From Kitasatospora azatica KCTC 9699 (GTDB lineage Bacteria > Actinomycetota > Actinomycetes > Streptomycetales > Streptomycetaceae), in the NCBI RefSeq assembly GCF_000744785.1, contig NZ_JQMO01000002.1:558001-622000 (forward strand): a stretch of 64,000 nt of DNA, in the 5' to 3' direction. This document shows positions 45,894 through 55,083 of this stretch, piece after piece (position 1 is the stretch's first letter; every line of letters starts with the position of its first letter). A program made the translations under genes and the position numbers. A model generated the notes under the pieces. The model ran no database searches, was not told where the DNA came from, and saw nothing but the letters and a program-made list of their open reading frames with translations.

Positions 45894-47257
45894 GCGGTCA
45901 GCTCCGTTTCGGCGACGTCGGCCCCGGCCAGGTCGGCGGCCCAGAACGCGCCGGTGGGGTAGGTGAAGGTGTCGATGGCGTCCTGGTGCATCTGCGCGGA
46001 GAAGCCCGGCAGGGTGGGCGCCCGGTAGTGGCCGGCCTCGATCACCACGGGGTCCAGGAAGTGCTGGTGCAGGTGGTCGACGAACTCGATCACCCGGTCC
46101 TCGGTGGTGCCGGAGAGCGCGACGTAGTCGAACATCGACAGGTGCTGGACCAGCTCGCACAGGCCCACGCCGCCCGCGTGCGGGCAGACCGGCATGCCGA
46201 ACTTGGCGGCCAGCAGCAGGATCGCCAGGTTCTCGTTGACACCGCCCACCCGGGCGGAGTCCAGCTGCAGCACGTCGATCGCCTCGGCCTGGAGCAGCTG
46301 CTTGAAGACGACCCGGTTCTGCACGTGCTCACCGGTGGCCACCTTGATCGGGTGGACGCCACGGCGGACGCTGGCATGGCCCAGGATGTCGTCGGGGCTG
46401 GTGGGCTCCTCGATCCAGTACGGGTCGAACTCAGCGAGCGCGTTGGTCCACTCGATGGCCTCGCCGACGTTCCAGCGCTGGTTGGAGTCGATCGCCATCC
46501 GGATGTTCGGACCGACCGCCTCACGGGCGGCGCGGCAGCGACGGATGTCGTCCTCCAGGTCGGCGCCGACCTTCAGCTTGATCTGGGTGAACCCGTCCGC
46601 CACCGCCTCCTTGGCCAGGCGGGTCAGCTTCTCGTCGGAGTAGCCCAGCCAGCCGGGCGAGGTGGTGTAGGCGGGGTAGCCACGGGTCAGCAGCTGGTCG
46701 GCGCGATCTGCGGCGCCCTCCTTGCCGCGGCGCAGCAGCTCCAGCGCCTCCTCGGGGGTGAGCGCGTCGGCGATGTAACGGAAGTCCACCTGGGAGACCA
46801 GCCACTCGGGCTCGGCGTCGGCCAGGAGCTGCCAGAGCGGCTTGCCCTCGCGCTTGGCGGCCAGGTCCCAGACGGCGTTGACCACGGCGCCGATCGCCAT
46901 GTGCATCACGCCCTTCTCCGGGCCGAGCCAGCGCAGCTGGCTGTCCCCGATCAGGTCGCGGTACAGCGTCCCCGGGTCGGCGCACAGCTCGGCGACCGAC
47001 CGGCCCACCACGTGGCCGCGCAGCGACTCGATCGCGGCGACCTGCACGTCGTTGCCGCGGCCGATGGTGAAGGTGAAGCCGTGACCCTCGTGGCCGCCGT
47101 CGGAGGTGCGCAGCACCAGGTAGGCGGCGGAGTAGTCCGGGTCGGGGTTCATCGCGTCGGACCCGTCCAGCTCCCGCGAGGTGGGGAAGCGGATGTCGTA
47201 GGTGTCGACGGCGGTGATCCGCACGGTGGAATCAGCAGACAACGGGGTGCCTTTCAC
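45890..47257 (-). CDS. L-fuconate dehydratase (enolase superfamily)
   Basis: 455-residue enzyme that removes water from L-fuconate. Near-diagnostic start ([34 protein letters not shown], in two parts here), catalytic Lys in IKLKVGAD, metal ligands Asp/Glu in AIDSNQRW and [10 protein letters not shown], and His in CPHAGGVGL. These match FucD of Xanthomonas. GTG 47257 overlaps the upstream stop (GTGA); a TTG at 47242, with AAAGG 7 nt before it, would give the more usual start MSADSTVRI and may be the real one. Confidence 0.93.
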   Translation of the reverse strand: MKGTPLSADSTVRITAVDTYDIRFPTSRELDGSDAMNPDPDYSAAYLVLRTSDGGHEGHGFTFTIGRGNDVQVAAIESLRGHVVGRSVAELCADPGTLYRDLIGDSQLRWLGPEKGVMHMAIGAVVNAVWDLAAKREGKPLWQLLADAEPEWLVSQVDFRYIADALTPEEALELLRRGKEGAADRADQLLTRGYPAYTTSPGWLGYSDEKLTRLAKEAVADGFTQIKLKVGADLEDDIRRCRAAREAVGPNIRMAIDSNQRWNVGEAIEWTNALAEFDPYWIEEPTSPDDILGHASVRRGVHPIKVATGEHVQNRVVFKQLLQAEAIDVLQLDSARVGGVNENLAILLLAAKFGMPVCPHAGGVGLCELVQHLSMFDYVALSGTTEDRVIEFVDHLHQHFLDPVVIEAGHYRAPTLPGFSAQMHQDAIDTFTYPTGAFWAADLAGADVAETELTA

Positions 47258-48105
47258 GCGTTGACGAAGGTCTGGCGCTGGGTGCCGAGGCCGTCGATGG
47301 ACAGCTCGACGGTGTCGCCCGCGCGCAGGTACGGGGTGCCGGGCAGGCCGAGGGCCACGCCGGCCGGGGTGCCGGTGTTGATCACGTCGCCGGGGTTGAG
47401 CACCATGTGCTGGCTCAGGTACCAGACCACGTGGGCCACGTCGAAGATCATGTGCTTGGTGTGGCCGGCCTGCTTGACCTCACCGTTGACCGAAAGGCCC
47501 AGTGCGAGCCCCTGCGGGTCCGCGACCTCGTCGGCCGGGACCAGCCACGGACCGAGCGGGTTGAAGGTCTCACAGGACTTGCCGATGTCCCACTGGGTGG
47601 AGTACTCGAGCTGGTACTCGCGCTCGGAGACGTCGTTGCTGATCGCGTAGCCCGCGATCACCCCGGCGGCGTCCTGCGGCGACTCCAGGTAGCGGGCCTG
47701 ACGGCCGATCACCACCGCGAGCTCGACCTCCCAGTCGGTCTTGACCGAGCCGCGCGGGATCAGCACCTGGTCGTACGGCCCGACCACGGTCGCCGGGTCC
47801 TTCATGAACACCACCGGGCGCTCCGGGATCGCCGCCCCGGTCTCCTCGGCGTGGTCGCGGTAGTTGAGGCCGACGCAGACCACCTTGCCCGGCCGGGCCA
47901 CCGGCGCGCCCACTCGCAGGCCGGCCGGGTCCAACTCCGGCAGCGTGCCCGCCGCGAGCGCCTCACGGACCCGCTCGATGCCGCCGGAGGCGAGGAACGC
48001 CCCGTCGATCTGACTGGTCAGACCCGACAGCGCGTACGTGCGCCCGTCATCGGTGAGGACCGCCGGCGTCTCCGCTCCGGGATCGCCGAGCTGAATCAAC
48101 TTCAT
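47254..48105 (-). CDS. fumarylacetoacetate hydrolase family, probable 2,4-diketo-3-deoxy-L-fuconate hydrolase
   Basis: 283 residues. [12 protein letters not shown], metal-binding Glu residues in [25 protein letters not shown] and [11 protein letters not shown] are the FAH fold. First gene of the fucose operon; it would split diketo-deoxy-fuconate to pyruvate and L-lactate, which explains lutABC downstream. AAGGAG precedes ATG 48105. Transcribed from the promoter at 48246-48275 with a leader of about 135 nt. Confidence 0.9.
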   Translation of the reverse strand: MKLIQLGDPGAETPAVLTDDGRTYALSGLTSQIDGAFLASGGIERVREALAAGTLPELDPAGLRVGAPVARPGKVVCVGLNYRDHAEETGAAIPERPVVFMKDPATVVGPYDQVLIPRGSVKTDWEVELAVVIGRQARYLESPQDAAGVIAGYAISNDVSEREYQLEYSTQWDIGKSCETFNPLGPWLVPADEVADPQGLALGLSVNGEVKQAGHTKHMIFDVAHVVWYLSQHMVLNPGDVINTGTPAGVALGLPGTPYLRAGDTVELSIDGLGTQRQTFVNA

Positions 48106-48221
48106 GTGCGAGTCTCCTTGTCGCTACGAAGGCCACCGGCCTCCATCGCCGGGAACCTCTCCCGGTACCTGTCCGCGCGCGGCGCGGCGCTCCGGACACA
48201 CCGGCACAGGCCTGGGAGATA

Positions 48222-48289
48222 CATCCGATCTATCGGCACGCCCCGACCATACGAGCAGTACCCCTGCCACCGCAAGAAGTCATCCGATG
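48222..48289 (-). promoter_or_regulatory. fucose catabolic operon promoter flanked by two candidate operators
   Basis: Minus strand: CATCGGATG (48281-48289, perfect 9-mer), 5 nt, -35 TTGCGG (48270-48275), 18-nt spacer, -10 TATGGT (48246-48251), then GATCGGATG (48222-48230) at about +10. The CTCGTATGGTC core parallels the CTCGTAAGGTC of the importer promoter. Motif centres are 59 bp apart. Confidence 0.75.
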
Positions 48290-48391
48290 TCTCTTTCGAG
48301 GATTCCCACCAGCCCTGCAGCCCCGCGCCACCAGCTGTTGGCAGCAGGTTCCGAACCACACCTCGGAAACGTGAACGTCACGGTTGGAATT

Positions 48392-48461
48392 CATCAGAGG
48401 TCTCCTCTTGTCAGCCATGTTGCGGGCTCGTAAGGTCCTGCCTACCGCAATCCATCCGATG
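48392..48461 (+). promoter_or_regulatory. fucose importer promoter flanked by two candidate operators
   Basis: CATCAGAGG (48392-48400, degenerate), 7 nt, -35 TTGTCA (48408-48413), 17-nt spacer, -10 TAAGGT (48431-48436), then CATCCGATG (48453-48461, perfect) at about +10. Motif centres are 61 bp apart. The leader to the binding-protein ATG is about 195 nt. 48290-48391, between the two divergent promoters, shows nothing else. Confidence 0.75.
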
Positions 48462-48639
48462 ACTGCGGGAAGTGCTCTGTCGCTCGTCGTCGAGCACCGC
48501 GGCGTCACCGTTGCCCGCCCTGAAGGTGTGGGCAGGGCCGGCAACGGTGATCCCGGTTCCCGCACTCACCGGCCCCCACGGCCGCATCAGACCACTCCCT
48601 GTCTCACCGGCCCCAGGCCCTCCAAGGAGACCTAGCCCC

Positions 48640-49692
48640 ATGAAGCGTCGCTCCTCCAGAATCGCGGCCTCCGCCGCCGCCCTCGTCGTGCTGGCGGGCT
48701 TCGCCACGGCCTGCAACCGCGGCAGCGACTCGACCACTGCTGCCTCCGGTGGTGGAAAGCCCAAGCTCGGCATCGACCTGCCCCGCGCCGACTCGGACTT
48801 CTGGAACTCCTACGCGCAGTACATCAAGTCGGACGTCTCGTCCCAGGGCCTGAACACGCTGCCGACCAGCAACTCGCAGAACGACGTGACCAAGCTGGTC
48901 GCCAACGTCCAGGTCTTCGAGAACACCGGCGCCAAGGCCGTGGTGATGGCCCCTCAGGACACCGGCGCGATCGCCTCCACCCTGGACGCGCTGGCCGGTA
49001 AGAAGATCCCGGTGGTCAGCGTCGACACCCGCCCGGACCAGGGCCAGGTGTACATGGTGGTGCGCGCGGACAACAAGGCGTACGGCACCAAGGCCTGCGA
49101 GTTCCTGGGCAAGCAGCTCGGGGGCAAGGGGAAGGTGGCGGAGTTCCAGGGTTCGCTGGACTCCATCAACGGGCGCGACCGCTCGGAGGCCTTCGCCTCC
49201 TGCATGAAGAGCGAGTTCCCCGGCATCCAGGTGTTCGAGCTGCCCACCGAGTGGAAGGGCGACGTGGCCTCCGCCAAGCTGCAGTCCACCCTCGCGGCCA
49301 ACCCCGACCTGGGTGGCATCTACATGCAGGCCGGCGGCGCCTTCCTGCAGCCCACCCTGGCCCTGCTGCAGCAGAAGGGCCTGCTCAAGCCCGTCGGCCA
49401 GCCCGGCCACATCGCCATCGTCTCCAACGACGGCATCCCCGCCGAGTTCGACGCGATCCGCAAGGGCGACATCGACGCCACCGTCTCGCAGCCCGCCGAC
49501 CTGTACGCCAAGTACGCGCTCTTCTACGCGGAGGCCGCCGCCGAGGGCAAGACCTTCCAGCCCGGCGCCACCGACCACCAGTCCACCATCATCTCGCTGC
49601 CCAACGGACTGGAGGACCAGCTGCCCGCCCCCCTGGTGACCAAGGACAACGTGGACGACAAGACCCTCTGGGGCAACAACGTCGGCCACTGA
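48640..49692 (+). CDS. sugar ABC transporter binding lipoprotein, probable L-fucose receptor (copy 1)
   Basis: 350 residues. Lipobox GFATAC at about residue 24, then a periplasmic-binding fold: GIDLPRADSDFWNSY, VVMAPQDTGAI, VSVDTRPDQGQVYMVVRADN, IAIVSNDGIPAEFDAIR and TVSQPADLYAKYALFY. ATG 48640 has AAGGAG 9 nt upstream. Divergent from the fucose catabolic operon and controlled by the matching promoter. Strongly similar to the receptor at 53239-54288. Confidence 0.9.
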   Translation: MKRRSSRIAASAAALVVLAGFATACNRGSDSTTAASGGGKPKLGIDLPRADSDFWNSYAQYIKSDVSSQGLNTLPTSNSQNDVTKLVANVQVFENTGAKAVVMAPQDTGAIASTLDALAGKKIPVVSVDTRPDQGQVYMVVRADNKAYGTKACEFLGKQLGGKGKVAEFQGSLDSINGRDRSEAFASCMKSEFPGIQVFELPTEWKGDVASAKLQSTLAANPDLGGIYMQAGGAFLQPTLALLQQKGLLKPVGQPGHIAIVSNDGIPAEFDAIRKGDIDATVSQPADLYAKYALFYAEAAAEGKTFQPGATDHQSTIISLPNGLEDQLPAPLVTKDNVDDKTLWGNNVGH

Positions 49693-49705
49693 CGCCCACT
49701 GATCT

Positions 49706-49761
49706 CCCGCGAGCGGCGCGCCCTGTAACCAGTGCCCTGAACCGGGCGCGCCGCTCGCGGG
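49706..49761 (+). terminator. 18-bp hairpin between binding-protein and ATPase genes
   Basis: CCCGCGAGCGGCGCGCCC pairs perfectly with 49744-49761 around a 20-nt loop, 13 nt after the receptor stop. Same position, stem length and loop size as the hairpin in the arabinose importer operon, though the sequence differs. Confidence 0.7.
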
Positions 49762-49806
49762 TACCTCCGCGGCCCCCCTTATCTTGAGGAAAGGACCCCA
49801 CCCGCC

Positions 49807-51351
49807 ATGGCGGACCCCAGCCCCAGCCGGGCCCCCGTCGTCGAGGCCGACGGGATCAGCAAGCGCTTCGGCGCCACCGTCGCCCTCGCCGACGCCCGCA
49901 TCACCGTCTCGCCCGGCGAATCGCACGCCCTGGTGGGGCGCAACGGCGCGGGAAAGTCCACCCTCGTCTCGATCCTGACGGGCCTCCAGCAGGCCGACAC
50001 CGGCACGCTGCGTTTCAACGGCGAACCGGCCCCCGCGCCCGGCGACACCGACGCCTGGCGCTCCCGAGTGGCCTGCGTCTACCAGCGCTCCACGATCATT
50101 CCCGCGCTCACCGTCGCGGAGAACCTCTTCATCGACCGGCAGAGTGACCGGGCGCTTCGCCCGATCAGCTGGAAGCAGCTGCGGCTACGTGCCGCCGCCC
50201 TGCTCGGCGAGTACGGCGTGGATGTCGACCCCAACGCCCGCGCCGAGCAACTCACGGTCGAGCAGCGCCAGTTCGTGGAAATCGCCCGCGCCCTGTCGTT
50301 CGGCGCCCGGTTCATCATCCTGGACGAGCCCACCGCCAAGCTGGACGCCCGCGGCATCGAGCGACTCTTCGCCAAGCTGCGCGAACTCCAGGCGCAGGGC
50401 GTGGCCTTCCTGTTCATCTCGCACCACCTCCAGGAGGTCTACGAGCTCTGCGGCACGGTCACCGTCTACCGCGACGCCCGGCACATCATCACCGCGCCCG
50501 TGGCGCAGCTCGGCCAGCAGGCGCTGGTGGAGGCGATGACGGGTGAGCGTGCCGGGGGCACCGAGCCCACCTGGTCGGTCGGCGACCGGAGCGGACCGGC
50601 GGGCGCGCCCCTGCTGGAGGTGGCCGGACTCGGCCTGCCCGGCGCCTACCAGGAGTGCTCCTTGACGGCGCGGGCCGGCGAGGTGGTCGGCCTGGCCGGC
50701 TCCGCGGCCAGCGGCAACGTCCAACTCGGCGAGACCTTGGCCGGGTTGCACCGTCCGCAGATCGGCACCGTCACCGTCGCGGGCCGCGCCGTACGCACCG
50801 GCAAGGTCCCGGCCGCGCTCGCCGCAGGCATCGGCTTCGTCCCCGAGGACCGGCACATCCAGGGCCTGGTCCCGCAGCGCAGCGTGGCCGAGAACGCCAC
50901 CCTGACCGTGACCGACCAGCTCGGCCCGTTCGGCACCGTGCTGCCCTCGCGCACCCGATCGTTCGCCGAGCGGATGATCGCCGATCTGGACATCAAGACT
51001 CCGGGCCCGGCCGCCCCGGTCTCCGCGCTCTCCGGCGGCAACCAGCAGAAGGTGGTGATCGCCCGCGCCCTCGCCACCGAGCCGCACGTGCTGGTCGCCA
51101 TCCGGCCCACCAACGGCGTGGACGTCAAGTCCAAGGAAGCCCTGCTCGGCACCATCCGCCAGGTCGCCGACAGCGGCAAGACCGCCCTGATCGTCTCCGA
51201 CGAACTCGACGACCTGCGGGCCTGCGACCGCGTGCTGGCGATGTTCCACGGCCGGATCGTCGCCGAGTTCCCGTCCGGCTGGCGCGACGAGCAGCTGGTC
51301 GCCGCCGTGGAAGGCATGGCCGAACCCACCAAGACCGAAGGACCGTCATGA
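49807..51351 (+). CDS. sugar ABC transporter ATPase with degenerate second ABC domain
   Basis: 514 residues, RbsA-like double ABC protein. First domain: Walker A GRNGAGKS, signature LTVEQRQFVEIARAL, Walker B FIILDEPTAKL. Second: Walker A lost (GSAASGNVQL), signature kept ([15 protein letters not shown]), but Walker B reads LVAIRPTNGVDVKSK, so the catalytic Asp-Glu pair is replaced by Ile-Arg. Only one ATP site per polypeptide can be fully active. ATG 49807 has AGGAAAGGA upstream. ATGA overlap with the permease gene. Confidence 0.92.
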   Translation: MADPSPSRAPVVEADGISKRFGATVALADARITVSPGESHALVGRNGAGKSTLVSILTGLQQADTGTLRFNGEPAPAPGDTDAWRSRVACVYQRSTIIPALTVAENLFIDRQSDRALRPISWKQLRLRAAALLGEYGVDVDPNARAEQLTVEQRQFVEIARALSFGARFIILDEPTAKLDARGIERLFAKLRELQAQGVAFLFISHHLQEVYELCGTVTVYRDARHIITAPVAQLGQQALVEAMTGERAGGTEPTWSVGDRSGPAGAPLLEVAGLGLPGAYQECSLTARAGEVVGLAGSAASGNVQLGETLAGLHRPQIGTVTVAGRAVRTGKVPAALAAGIGFVPEDRHIQGLVPQRSVAENATLTVTDQLGPFGTVLPSRTRSFAERMIADLDIKTPGPAAPVSALSGGNQQKVVIARALATEPHVLVAIRPTNGVDVKSKEALLGTIRQVADSGKTALIVSDELDDLRACDRVLAMFHGRIVAEFPSGWRDEQLVAAVEGMAEPTKTEGPS

Positions 51352-52376
51352 CACCCACTGACCTCGGCCAGCGCCCGGCCACGCTCGCCCCGGCCGCCGA
51401 CGGCCGCCGCTTCGACCTGGCCCGCTACCGCGATCTCTCACTGGTCCCGGTCCTGCTGGTCCTCGGTATCATCGGCTTCGCCGTCTCACCGGCCTTCCTC
51501 ACCACCGACAACCTGCTCGGCGTCGGCCAGCAGGCCACCGAGCTGAGCCTGCTGGTGCTGGCCGAGGCACTGATCCTGATCGCCGGGCGGATGGACCTCT
51601 CGCTGGAGTCCACCATCGGCGTCGCCCCGGTGCTCGCGATGTGGCTGGTGCTGCCCGACCACGGCGGACGGTTCAACGGCATCGGGCTCTTCCCCAGTTG
51701 GACCGCCATCCCGCTCTGCCTCGCCGTCGGCGCGCTGATCGGCGCGGTCAACGGATTCCTGATCCTCAAGCTCCGCCTGAACGGCTTCATCGTCACCCTC
51801 GGCGCCCTGACCCTGCTGCGCGGCCTCCAGGTCGCCATCTCCCAGGGGCAGTCGATCGTCACCGTGCCCACCTCCTTCCGCTACCTCGGCAGCGCCGCCT
51901 GGCTCGGCGCGCCGGCCGCGATCTGGATCTGCGCGCTGCTCTTCGTCGCCGGCGGCTGCGCACTGGCCTGGCTGCGCCACGGCCGGGCGCTGTACGCGAT
52001 CGGCGGCAACGCCGAGGCCGCCCGCGCGGCGGGGATCCGGGTGGACCGGATCGTCTGGATCGTGCTGATCCTCGGCGGAGTGCTCGCCGCCTTCGCCGGC
52101 GTGCTCTACACCGGCCACTACGGATCCGTCTCGGCCGACCAGGGCAGTGGCTGGATCTTCCAGGTCTTCGCCGCCACCGTCATCGGCGGGGTCAGCCTCA
52201 ACGGCGGTCGCGGCACCCTCTTCGGCGCCCTCACCGGTGTGCTGACCCTGCAGCTGGTGGTCAACGTGATGACGCTGGCGGGCGTCCCGCCGCTGTGGAA
52301 CCAGTTCCTCAACGGCGCGATCATCATCCTCGCCCTGATCATCTCCCGCTTCGCCTCCGGCGAGAAGCAGGAGTAG
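51348..52376 (+). CDS. sugar ABC transporter permease, RbsC type
   Basis: 342 residues with 8-10 hydrophobic segments. LIAGRMDLSLESTIGVAPVLA, LRLNGFIVTLGALTLLRGLQ, YAIGGNAEAARAAGIRV and VIGGVSLNGGRGT are BPD_transp_2 signatures. Starts inside the ATPase stop (51348-51351). Completes the probable fucose importer. Confidence 0.92.
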   Translation: MTPTDLGQRPATLAPAADGRRFDLARYRDLSLVPVLLVLGIIGFAVSPAFLTTDNLLGVGQQATELSLLVLAEALILIAGRMDLSLESTIGVAPVLAMWLVLPDHGGRFNGIGLFPSWTAIPLCLAVGALIGAVNGFLILKLRLNGFIVTLGALTLLRGLQVAISQGQSIVTVPTSFRYLGSAAWLGAPAAIWICALLFVAGGCALAWLRHGRALYAIGGNAEAARAAGIRVDRIVWIVLILGGVLAAFAGVLYTGHYGSVSADQGSGWIFQVFAATVIGGVSLNGGRGTLFGALTGVLTLQLVVNVMTLAGVPPLWNQFLNGAIIILALIISRFASGEKQE

Positions 52377-52495
52377 CCGCGGGCCTCGGCCCGCACTCCA
52401 AGCCGCCGGAGCGGCGCGAAGCAGCGGGTCGGGCTGCTCGGCCGCTCCGGCATCAGCCGTTCATCAGCGACCAGGACCAGGGAGGGAGCAGCGAC

Positions 52496-53242
52496 ATGGC
52501 GGTCACCGACCAGGCCATCGAGAAGATCAAGGAGATGATCGTCCGCGGTGCGCTGCAGCCGGGCTCCCGGCTGCCCGCCGAGGCCGAACTCGCCGACCAG
52601 TTGGGCCTGTCCCGCAGCTCGCTGCGCGAGGCCGTGCGCGCACTGACCGCGATGCGCATCCTGGTCACCAAGCAGGGCGACGGCACCTACGTCTCCGGTC
52701 TCGAACCCCACCTGCTCCTGGAGGCCATGACCTTCGCGGCCGACGTCTCCCACGGCCACTCGGCTCGCCAGCTCCTCCAGGTACGACGCATGCTGGAGCC
52801 GCAGGCGGTCGCCCTGGCGGCCGGCCGGCTCACCGACGACCAGCTCGCAGGCCTGCGTTCCGTCCTCGACCGGTGCACGGGCGCCATCAGCATCGAGCAG
52901 TTCATCGAGCTCGACATCGAGTTCCACCGCATCATCGCCGACTCCGTCGGCAACCCGGTCCTCTCCACCCTGCTCGGGATCCTCTCCACCCACACCCAGC
53001 GCCTGCGCATCGTCCGCGGCACGATCCCCCAGCCTTCGGCCGAAGGCGCCCCGATGGCGACCACCCGCGAGCAGGCGCACCGCGAACACGAGGCCATCTG
53101 GCGCGCCCTGCTCGCGCGCGATGCCCAACTGGCCGCCTGCGCCGCGGCAGTGCACGTGGCCGCGGTGGAGGACTGGCTCGCCGACGGCACCCCGATCGGC
53201 TCCGCCGCTCCCGACACCACCCCAGGACGGTCCACCCCTTGA
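52496..53242 (+). CDS. GntR-family regulator, FadR subfamily (copy 1)
   Basis: 248 residues: winged helix (DQAIEKIKEMIVRGALQPGSRLPAEAELADQLGLSRSSLREAVRAL) and an all-helical FCD effector domain with metal-type residues (ELDIEFHRIIAD...). GGAGGGAG precedes ATG 52496. The 119-nt gap to the permease has no terminator, and its stop overlaps the TTG of the second receptor gene, so it probably belongs to the importer operon. Candidate regulator of the CATCSGATG motif. Confidence 0.9.
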   Translation: MAVTDQAIEKIKEMIVRGALQPGSRLPAEAELADQLGLSRSSLREAVRALTAMRILVTKQGDGTYVSGLEPHLLLEAMTFAADVSHGHSARQLLQVRRMLEPQAVALAAGRLTDDQLAGLRSVLDRCTGAISIEQFIELDIEFHRIIADSVGNPVLSTLLGILSTHTQRLRIVRGTIPQPSAEGAPMATTREQAHREHEAIWRALLARDAQLAACAAAVHVAAVEDWLADGTPIGSAAPDTTPGRSTP

Positions 53243-54288
53243 AGAGACCCATCGCACCCGCCGCCGCGGTCAGCGGAACCATCCTGCTGCTGTCCGGCAC
53301 CCTCACCAGCTGCAGTGCCACGAGCACCCCCACCTCCGAGTCCAACGCCCCCACGGCCGCCATCGGGATCGACATCCCGCGCGCCGACTCGGACTTCTGG
53401 AAGGCCTACGACCGCTACATCAGAGCAGACATCACCACACAGCACCTGAACGTGCTGCCGCTCACCCAGTCCGACGCTGACACCGCGAAGTTCACCGCCA
53501 ACGTCAAGGCGCTCGCGAAGCAGCGCCCCAAGTCGATCGTGATGGCCCCGCAGGACACCAGGGCCGCCAACGAGCTGCTGGACGACCTCCTCGCCAAGCA
53601 CATCAGCACGGTCAGCGTGGACACCGTGCCGGAGCTCGGCAGCACCTACATGGTGGTCCGCACCGACAACCGGTCCTACGGCACCAAGGCCTGCGAGTTC
53701 CTCGGCAAGCAGCTGCACGGCAAGGGCAAGGTCGCCGAACTCCAGGGCGCACTGGAGTCCATCAACGGCTACGAGCGCTCCCAGGGCTTCGCCCACTGCA
53801 TGCACACCGAGTTCCCCGGCATCCAGATCATCGAACTGGCCACCGAATGGAAGGGCGACGTGGCCTACACGAAGCTCGGTTCCACGCTGGCCGCCAACCC
53901 CGACGTGGGCGGCATCTACATGCAGGCCGGCGGCGTCTTCCTGCAGCCCACGCTCAAACTGCTGCAGGAGAAGGGTCTGCTGAAGCCGGCCGGACAGAGC
54001 GGCCACATCAGCATCGTCTCCAACGACGGGATCTCGCAGGAGTACGACGCGATCCGCAAGGGCGAGATCGACGCCACCGTGAGCCAGCCCGCCGACCTCT
54101 ACGCCAAGTACGCCCTCTACTACGCCCAGGCCGCCGTCGAGGGCAAGACCTTCCAGGCCGGCCCCACCGACCACAACTCCACCATCGTCCTGCTGCCCAA
54201 CGGACTAGAGGACCAGCTCCCCGCTCCCCTGGTCACCAAGGACAACGTGGACGACCCCACCCTCTGGGCCAACCAGACTGCCAACTGA
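53239..54288 (+). CDS. sugar ABC transporter binding lipoprotein (copy 2)
   Basis: 349 residues, TTG start (53239) overlapping the GntR stop, AGGACGG upstream. Lipobox GTLTSC at about residue 24. Clearly paralogous to copy 1 over the whole length (IDIPRADSDFW, VMAPQDT, MVVRTDNRSYGTKACEFLGKQL, EWKGDVA, QAGGVFLQPTL, PAPLVTKDNVDD). There is no second ATPase or permease, so both receptors probably share one transporter, perhaps with different ligand preference. Confidence 0.9.
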   Translation: MKRPIAPAAAVSGTILLLSGTLTSCSATSTPTSESNAPTAAIGIDIPRADSDFWKAYDRYIRADITTQHLNVLPLTQSDADTAKFTANVKALAKQRPKSIVMAPQDTRAANELLDDLLAKHISTVSVDTVPELGSTYMVVRTDNRSYGTKACEFLGKQLHGKGKVAELQGALESINGYERSQGFAHCMHTEFPGIQIIELATEWKGDVAYTKLGSTLAANPDVGGIYMQAGGVFLQPTLKLLQEKGLLKPAGQSGHISIVSNDGISQEYDAIRKGEIDATVSQPADLYAKYALYYAQAAVEGKTFQAGPTDHNSTIVLLPNGLEDQLPAPLVTKDNVDDPTLWANQTAN

Positions 54289-54304
54289 CGCTCAGTCGCG
54301 CCTA

Positions 54305-54341
54305 GAGGCCCGCGGCGACGGAGCACTCCGGCCCGGGCCTC
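54305..54341. terminator. convergent terminator between receptor 2 and the second GntR gene
   Basis: GAGGCCCG pairs with 54334-54341 and encloses a smaller CGGAG/CTCCG hairpin. It overlaps the stop codon of the minus-strand GntR gene. Confidence 0.55.
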
Positions 54342-55011
54342 ACAGCGCCTTCCGCAGCCACTCCACCACCCCGCTGACGTGCGCCGTGGCCCGGGCTCTG
54401 GCGGTCTCCACCTCGTGCGCGGCCAGCGCCTCGAGCAGCCCGCGGTGCTCGGCCATGGTGCGTTCGATCGCCGCGTCCTGCGTCACGCCACGCCAGACCC
54501 GGGCTCGGGCCGTCCGGTTCGCCAGCGAGTCCAGCAGCGAGGCCAGCACGGTGTTGCCACCGGCCCGCGCGATCAGCCGGTGGAACTCCAGGTCGTTCGC
54601 CACCAGCTCCTCGACGGTCGGGTCCGGCCCGAGACCGTCGAGCAGTCGGGCCATCTCGGCCAGCTGCTCCTCGCTCACCCACTGGGCGGCCAGGCCCGTC
54701 GCGGCGGACTCCAGAACGGCGCGCACCTGGAAGAGCTCCACCACCGAATCGTCCTGGTGCAGCTCCAGGATGAAGGTGAGCGCCTCCAGCAGCAGCGGCG
54801 GCTCCAGGCTGCTCACGTAGGTGCCGTCGCCCTGCCGCACGTCCAGCACGTTCAGCAGCGACAGCGCCTTCACCGCCTCCCGCAGCGAGTTGCGCGAGAG
54901 CCCCAGCTGCGCCGCCAGATCGGGCTCCTTGGGCAGCCGGTCGCCGGGCTTGAGACGGCCGGAGAGGATCATCGCTTTGATCTTCTCGATGGCCTCGTCG
55001 GTCACGGCCAC
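54340..55011 (-). CDS. GntR-family regulator, FadR subfamily (copy 2)
   Basis: 223 residues with the same layout as copy 1: winged helix (DEAIEKIKAMILSGRLKPGDRLPKEPDLAAQLGLSRNSLREAVKAL), then DGTYVSSLEPPLLLEALTF and an FCD domain (NDLEFHRLIARAGGN). Similarity at the start (MAVTDxAIEKIK) indicates a duplication. On the opposite strand, closing the fucose block. A CATAAT-type -10 lies about 35 nt before the ATG. One of the two GntR proteins likely acts on the fucose promoters; which one cannot be told. Confidence 0.9.
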   Translation of the reverse strand: MAVTDEAIEKIKAMILSGRLKPGDRLPKEPDLAAQLGLSRNSLREAVKALSLLNVLDVRQGDGTYVSSLEPPLLLEALTFILELHQDDSVVELFQVRAVLESAATGLAAQWVSEEQLAEMARLLDGLGPDPTVEELVANDLEFHRLIARAGGNTVLASLLDSLANRTARARVWRGVTQDAAIERTMAEHRGLLEALAAHEVETARARATAHVSGVVEWLRKAL

Positions 55012-55083
55012 GTCAGTGCCTCCCAGCGCTCCAATGTCTGAGCGGCAATTATGCTCTCCGGTGCCGCCCGACCGTCCGCGGGG

